10,507 nt of DNA, taken from an uncultured Clostridia bacterium. GTDB taxonomy: Bacteria; Bacillota; Clostridia; Oscillospirales; Ruminococcaceae. Made by a program: the position numbers and the translations under genes. The notes below the pieces were generated by a model. The model saw nothing but the letters and a program-made list of their open reading frames with translations. It was not told the origin of the DNA and searched no databases. Within the stretch, counting starts at the first letter, position 1; every line of letters starts with the position of its first letter. Shown here one piece after another: positions 6,741 through 10,507 of this stretch. The stretch covers positions 1 through 10,507 of the forward strand of contig CALLQQ010000126.1 in NCBI GenBank assembly GCA_938014915.1. The letters run 5' to 3'.

Positions 6741-8501
6741 TTACTTATACCACTCACTTTGTTTAGTGTACATTTTATTGTAATATCCTGAATTCAGCAT
6801 TAATTCATCGTGTGATCCTTGCTCAATAATAGAACCATTGTTTAAAACAAGTATTTTATCGCAAAGCCTTGCACTTGCCAATCTATGCGATATCATTATA
6901 TATCCTCTTTGCTGAATAATTTTTTTGAAGAGCTTATATAGATTACTCTCAGCTACGGGGTCGAGCGCCGCTGTCGGCTCATCTAATATTATAAATCTGC
7001 TGTTAGAGAAAAGTGCTCTGGATATGGCTAATCTTTGCCATTGACCGCCGGATAAATCCACACCATTATCATAAAGTTTTCCTATAGATTGCTCTAAATC
7101 ATAATTTTCTAAAGAAAATCCAATATCATCTAAAACAGCATATAGTTCATCATCATTATCCATTCTTTCAACATCACTAATTGCTACGTTTTCACGAATG
7201 GTCAGTTTATACTTAATGAAGTCTTGGAAAATCACACTGAAATACCTTGTCCTGTCTTTATAATCAAGCTCGTCTATATCAACATTGTTTATTGTGATTC
7301 TTCCTTTGTCAGGTTTGTATAAACCACATAATAACTTAATTAAAGTCGTTTTCCCTGAACCATTATCCCCGACAATCGCCAAACTTTGATTTGATCTATA
7401 TGAGAAAGTTATATCGTTTAAGACTGGTTTAATCGAGTTGGGATATGTGAAACTCACATTTTCAAAACTTACTTCACACACCTCATCATCACTTACATCA
7501 ACGTCATTTTGCTTTCTCTTCTCTTCAGGTAAATCCATAAAATCAGAATAATACTTCATTTCAAGGTAGTTTTGTGATAACTTTGAAAAAGAAAAAGATA
7601 GATTTTCAGTATACCATAGTACGCTCTCAGCTGAACCAATCAATGAAACAAAAAGACCGAATGTAATCTTGCCGTTTGCTGCCGATAAGATTAAAATTGT
7701 TATAAGTGTCCCCACCCACACCAACACAAGCACTGAGCCAACAAAAGAAAATCGCTGCGCCCTGATAGTTGTCTTGGTCCTCTCATCAACAACATTGCTA
7801 GACTTAATATTAAGTTTTTCTTTTATATATCCCACCGCATTATAAATTTTAAGCTCCATGATAGAATTTTTCTGTTCCATAACCTTAGAATAATAGCTCA
7901 AAAGCCTTTCATCCATAGTTTGGTTGTTGAACATTGTGTTCATGGTCTCCATCGCTCTAAAATCAAAAAACATTACTACAAACAAAATAAGCACAAACAA
8001 AAGAGACATCCACCATGATATTTGAATGAAGACTAAAACCAAACCGATAATAGTCAAGCATCCTCCTATTGTTTCGCATAGATAAGTGAACAAGTTGAAT
8101 ATTTTGTCGCTTGAATTTGTTCCCATTCCTTGAAATAGAACTTGATTGTCATTTTGTTCAAAGCAAGCATATTCTATTCTTGATGCTTTTTGAATAATGT
8201 TTTTACTAAAGTTTAGGCTTAACACGATTTTCATTTTTTCATTTATTAAACTATCTAAAGATTGTATGTTTGCAGAAAAAAACGTGCAAATCACTAGTAG
8301 AACTACACTAAAAACCACTGTTTGAATTTCAGTGTTTCCTTTATAATAACCTATGCTATTGTCTATAACGTTTTTTGTTATTAACAGGGCAAAAGGTTTA
8401 GCTAATGACGAGATAATCACTTCAAATATCTTCAAAAAGAAGAGCCATCGAGTGTATTTCATAACAATTATTAAGTTTTGTACAATAGACTTAATTTTCA
8501 T
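6741..8501 (-). CDS. ABC exporter half-transporter (TM domain fused to ATPase), 586 residues
   Basis: A second type-IV exporter subunit with the same domain order and almost the same length as the one at 4895. The membrane domain covers about residues 1-320, with hydrophobic segments near 20-42, 62-80, 145-180 (two) and 252-272, and a weaker one near 278-296. The ATPase domain has Walker A GDNGSGKT (378-385), Q-loop Gln426 (IFQDF), signature LSGGQ (483-487), Walker B FIILDE with catalytic Glu508, D-loop AALD and H-loop His539. The two proteins share QDF-x-KY-x-LT-x-REN-x-AISD after the Q-loop and both end in WYK, so they are paralogues and probably partners in a heterodimer. Neither ATP site is obviously degenerate, unlike many heterodimeric exporters. 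The ATG at 8501 is chosen because GGAG (8511-8514) lies 9 bases before it; an ATG at 8531 would add ten residues and lacks a site. It follows the broken ABC-F gene by 33 bp, suggesting one operon. Substrate unknown. Confidence 0.88.
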   Translation of the reverse strand: MKIKSIVQNLIIVMKYTRWLFFLKIFEVIISSLAKPFALLITKNVIDNSIGYYKGNTEIQTVVFSVVLLVICTFFSANIQSLDSLINEKMKIVLSLNFSKNIIQKASRIEYACFEQNDNQVLFQGMGTNSSDKIFNLFTYLCETIGGCLTIIGLVLVFIQISWWMSLLFVLILFVVMFFDFRAMETMNTMFNNQTMDERLLSYYSKVMEQKNSIMELKIYNAVGYIKEKLNIKSSNVVDERTKTTIRAQRFSFVGSVLVLVWVGTLITILILSAANGKITFGLFVSLIGSAESVLWYTENLSFSFSKLSQNYLEMKYYSDFMDLPEEKRKQNDVDVSDDEVCEVSFENVSFTYPNSIKPVLNDITFSYRSNQSLAIVGDNGSGKTTLIKLLCGLYKPDKGRITINNVDIDELDYKDRTRYFSVIFQDFIKYKLTIRENVAISDVERMDNDDELYAVLDDIGFSLENYDLEQSIGKLYDNGVDLSGGQWQRLAISRALFSNSRFIILDEPTAALDPVAESNLYKLFKKIIQQRGYIMISHRLASARLCDKILVLNNGSIIEQGSHDELMLNSGYYNKMYTKQSEWYK

Positions 8502-8510
8502 ATTTAAACA

Positions 8511-8514
8511 CTCC
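8511..8514 (-). promoter_or_regulatory. Shine-Dalgarno site deciding the exporter start at 8501
   Basis: TTTTGGAG on the - strand has its GGAG core 9 bases before the ATG at 8501. The alternative ATG at 8531 would place this site inside the gene, so the shorter product (MKIKSIVQ start) is preferred. Confidence 0.65.
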
Positions 8515-8534
8515 AAAACATTGTAGCACATCTA

Positions 8535-10105
8535 TTATATCAAATTACCGTGTGAATCGATTGACTTTACAGCGAAGCCTTCTATCTCTTTGAACCTAGT
8601 ATCATGTGAAGCCACAATAATAGTACCCTTATAATCCTTTAACATATCAAAAAGTATTGAAACCGAATATTCATCCAAGGAAATTGTAGGTTCGTCCAAT
8701 AAAATAATATCAGGATTCCTTATAACGCAGGCGCCTATTTGCAGCCTTTTCTTTTCGCCCCCGGACAGTAATCGTAAATTCATATTGCCATAATCAGCCT
8801 CAATACCGAATAATTCATCTATGTGTTCCTTGCATTGATATTTAGACAAACCAGTAACTGAGGAAAAATAATCCGCACAAGTTATATTATCGTCTATAAA
8901 TCCTTGTTCAGCATACATTAACGAAGCTTTTTTGTCCACATAAAGTGTACCAGAATACGGCTCTATTCTTTGGGAGATTATATTTAATAAGGTGGTTTTC
9001 CCGACACCATTTTCTCCATATATTATCAGATGCATTCCGCTGCATACAGTCAAACTAATTTTAGATAGAACTAGTTTTTTACCTAGAACAACGCTTATAT
9101 CATTCAATTGTATAAGCACATTTTTATTTTTACTTGATGAGCGATCTCCTTGCCCTGTTATGGGAAAGTTGAACGCTGTTTTTTGTCTATGAACAATTTT
9201 TTCTGTTTCCTTTTTTAGATCTCTTTTCAGCCTATCAATGAGAACCTTATGTTTATGCTTATCTTCAGCGGTGGTCATCCACTTTCTCTGTTTACAAATA
9301 GAATCACTGAGCAAAGCAATTTTGTTACTAGCCGTTGTGTTTTTTTGAGTTTGTTTCGTTAAATGCGCATGTTTTGAGCGGATATATGTATCATAACTTC
9401 CATAATAGACATCGATCCTAAAATTATCTATATCGAAATATTTTGTGCAAAGCTGAGATATAAATCCGACATCATGGCTTACTATCAAGAAAGCTTTGCT
9501 GCTTTTTTGAACATAGTTTTTCAGCCATAACGTCTTTCGGCTGTCCAAAAAGGAAGTGGGTTCATCTAATTATATTCGCCAAATAAAATCAAGCACAATC
9601 TTATGTATTGTTTTTGACCGCCGCTAAGCTCACTGTATTTCATATTAATAAACTTATCAATTTCAAATATGCTTATAAATTCTTTATATGTCTTTTCTAA
9701 TTCGTATCCACCATAGGCTTCAAACATATCTAAGTATTTCTGATACTGTTCCAGCAGGTTTTCCATGTTGTTTCCGAATGCGTTCTCCATGCTTTTTTCA
9801 AGTTTACGGAGCTTCTCTTCAATTTCTTGCATATATGAAAAATTGTTTTTAAAAATCTCTTTTACAGACATACATTGATTTATATCTAACTGACTTAAGT
9901 ATCCGATTTTAGTATCTATTGAGCTATTAATATAACCGTTGTCAACGGGCTCAATACCATAAAGAATCTTTAATAAGGTAGTTTTTCCACTTCCGTTCTC
10001 ACCAACAATGGCGATTTTTTCGCCACTATTTATTGTAACGGATACATTTTCATATAAACACTTCTTGTGAAAATGCTTGCTAATATTTTTGGCCTTGATT
10101 AACAT
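8535..10105 (-). pseudogene. Broken ABC-F family ATPase (two nucleotide-binding domains), disrupted in first Walker B
   Basis: The two halves of one ABC-F protein lie in different frames. The N-terminal half (10105-9566, 179 residues) starts MLIKAKNISKHF and has Walker A GENGSGKT (35-42), Q-loop YLSQ (70-72) and signature LSGGQ (160-164), then stops after LFGEYN. In the next frame the protein resumes with LDEPTSFLDSRK, H-loop VSHD, a charged inter-domain linker of about 80 residues, then domain 2: GENGVGKT, LSGGEKKR, IILLDEPTISLD and ASHD. Both halves lack membrane segments, as ABC-F proteins do. Signature-to-DEP spacing is 20 residues in domain 2 but about 16 plus a frameshift in domain 1. 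This fits loss of 10 bp coding roughly N-L-I-I. Intact ABC-F proteins bind the ribosomal E site and act as translation factors or confer resistance to ribosome-targeting antibiotics. This copy cannot make a complete domain 1. A ribosome site (AGAGGTAGG) precedes ATG 10105. A sequencing deletion is the alternative, though 10 bp is large for that. Confidence 0.85.
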
Positions 10106-10148
10106 GGTACCTACCTCTACAATTTAATAATTCCTAAAATTTGTTCCG

Positions 10149-10265
10149 CTAATTATTTGTTATAACCTCTCCATCAATTACTCCACATATATCCAAGCAT
10201 CCGTCTTCATTTCTAATATCGCCGAAAACTGTTCCATCTATTTTCACTTTAGATTCCGAAAGCAT
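10149..10265 (-). CDS. Possible 38-residue protein with two bactofilin-like beta-helix repeats
   Basis: A short frame, unlisted by length-based gene finding, begins at ATG 10265, with AAAGG 10 bases upstream. An in-frame ATG at 10283 would give 44 residues but has only A+T-rich sequence before it. The product contains the pattern I-x-G-x-[VI]-x-G-[DE]-[IV] twice: I-D-G-T-V-F-G-D-I (9-17) and I-C-G-V-I-D-G-E-V (26-34). The offset is 17 residues, about one turn of the right-handed beta-helix of bactofilins (polymer-forming cytoskeletal proteins). Full bactofilins are much longer, so this could be a minimal relative, a remnant, or coincidence. It ends 43 bp before the ABC-F start, so it could also act as a leader ORF for that gene. 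I see no attenuator-type hairpin between them. Two cysteines (23, 27) fall between and in the repeats. Confidence 0.45.
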   Translation of the reverse strand: MLSESKVKIDGTVFGDIRNEDGCLDICGVIDGEVITNN

Positions 10266-10330
10266 AATTAAACAACCTTTCATTTTTAATTTTTTAAAAT
10301 TTTCGGACTAACTTTGCGTTAATAAAATTA

Positions 10331-10507
10331 TTATTTTAGAAATACAACCTCCTCTACGCTCTTATTCGCTATATTTATTAAAAAAATCGTTTCTCCCATT
10401 TCTAACAGATACTCATATAGTTTATAATTAGCTGAATTATCTGTTCCTTCATGTTGCTCTAAAATTTGAAAAACAACACGACCATTAAAAATAAATATAT
10501 TCATATA
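10331..10507 (-). CDS. Unrecognised small or partial gene at the right edge
   Basis: On the - strand the frame is open from the window edge to the TAA at 10333-10331, covering 58 codons. An ATG at 10504 would give a 57-residue protein beginning MNIFIFNGRVVFQILEQ. As only one codon precedes it, I cannot tell whether this is the true start or the gene comes from outside. The sequence alternates hydrophobic and charged residues (YKLYEYLLEMGETIFLINIA, ending VEEVVFLK), reads as a normal soluble protein end, and has no signal or membrane segment. I do not recognise a family. It is 65 bp upstream of the small beta-helix-like ORF and probably in the same transcript. Confidence 0.5.
   Translation of the reverse strand, partial: YMNIFIFNGRVVFQILEQHEGTDNSANYKLYEYLLEMGETIFLINIANKSVEEVVFLK

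Noticed and set aside
4895..8501. Bacteriocin exporters with leader-peptide cleavage
   Set aside because: Both proteins start directly with the membrane domain. There is no C39 Cys-His peptidase domain and no double-glycine precursor peptide in the window.
9560..9575. Programmed ribosomal frameshifting to join the two ABC-F halves
   Set aside because: No slippery heptamer or downstream structure is visible, and joining the frames would still leave domain 1 about three residues short in Walker B.
10106..10148. Attenuator or riboswitch ahead of the ABC-F gene
   Set aside because: The gap is short and A+T rich, and I find no GC-containing hairpin followed by a T tract on the - strand.

Overview
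The window is low-G+C DNA with strong Shine-Dalgarno sites (AAAGGAGG type), a lipoprotein signal with a short lipobox, and ABC systems of a kind common in Bacillota. I infer an anaerobic clostridial organism, possibly Lachnospiraceae-like. Nothing in the window fixes the taxon. Almost all of it is ABC transporter or ABC ATPase coding sequence, arranged as two convergent gene groups that share one bidirectional terminator.

Left group, + strand, about 1-4600: the 3' end of a gene entering from outside (extracellular beta-type domain, function unknown); a 360-residue lipoprotein with propeller-like repeats; a six-TM ABC-2-type permease; an ABC ATPase; and a second six-TM ABC-2-type permease. The genes are tightly spaced (16 bp, 14 bp, then a 19-bp overlap), so they look like one operon. 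The product would be a membrane pump of two permeases and one ATPase with an associated surface lipoprotein. The ATPase ends at an in-frame TAA. The same frame then continues for 19 sense codons, ending in a C-terminal segment resembling the usual end of this ATPase family, directly before the GTG of the second permease. This looks like a recent nonsense mutation.

Centre, 4598-4894: a 297-bp gap holding a perfect 15-bp hairpin with A and T tracts on both sides, able to stop transcripts from both directions.

Right group, - strand, read from 10507 down to 4895: the end of an unrecognised gene; a 38-codon ORF with two bactofilin-like repeat units 17 residues apart; an ABC-F ATPase gene broken inside its first Walker B motif by what looks like a 10-bp deletion; and two full-length ABC exporter half-transporters (586 and 585 residues). 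The exporters are related to each other and probably form a heterodimer. ABC-F proteins act on ribosomes, often in antibiotic protection, and exporters of this type often move peptides, lipids or drugs. The group could therefore be a drug- or peptide-related locus, but no precursor peptide, modification enzyme or regulator is visible.

I see no RNA genes, insertion sequences, CRISPR or phage genes. The most notable points are the two independently damaged ATPase genes and the tiny beta-helix-like ORF ahead of the ABC-F gene. I do not see a clearly new biological system.
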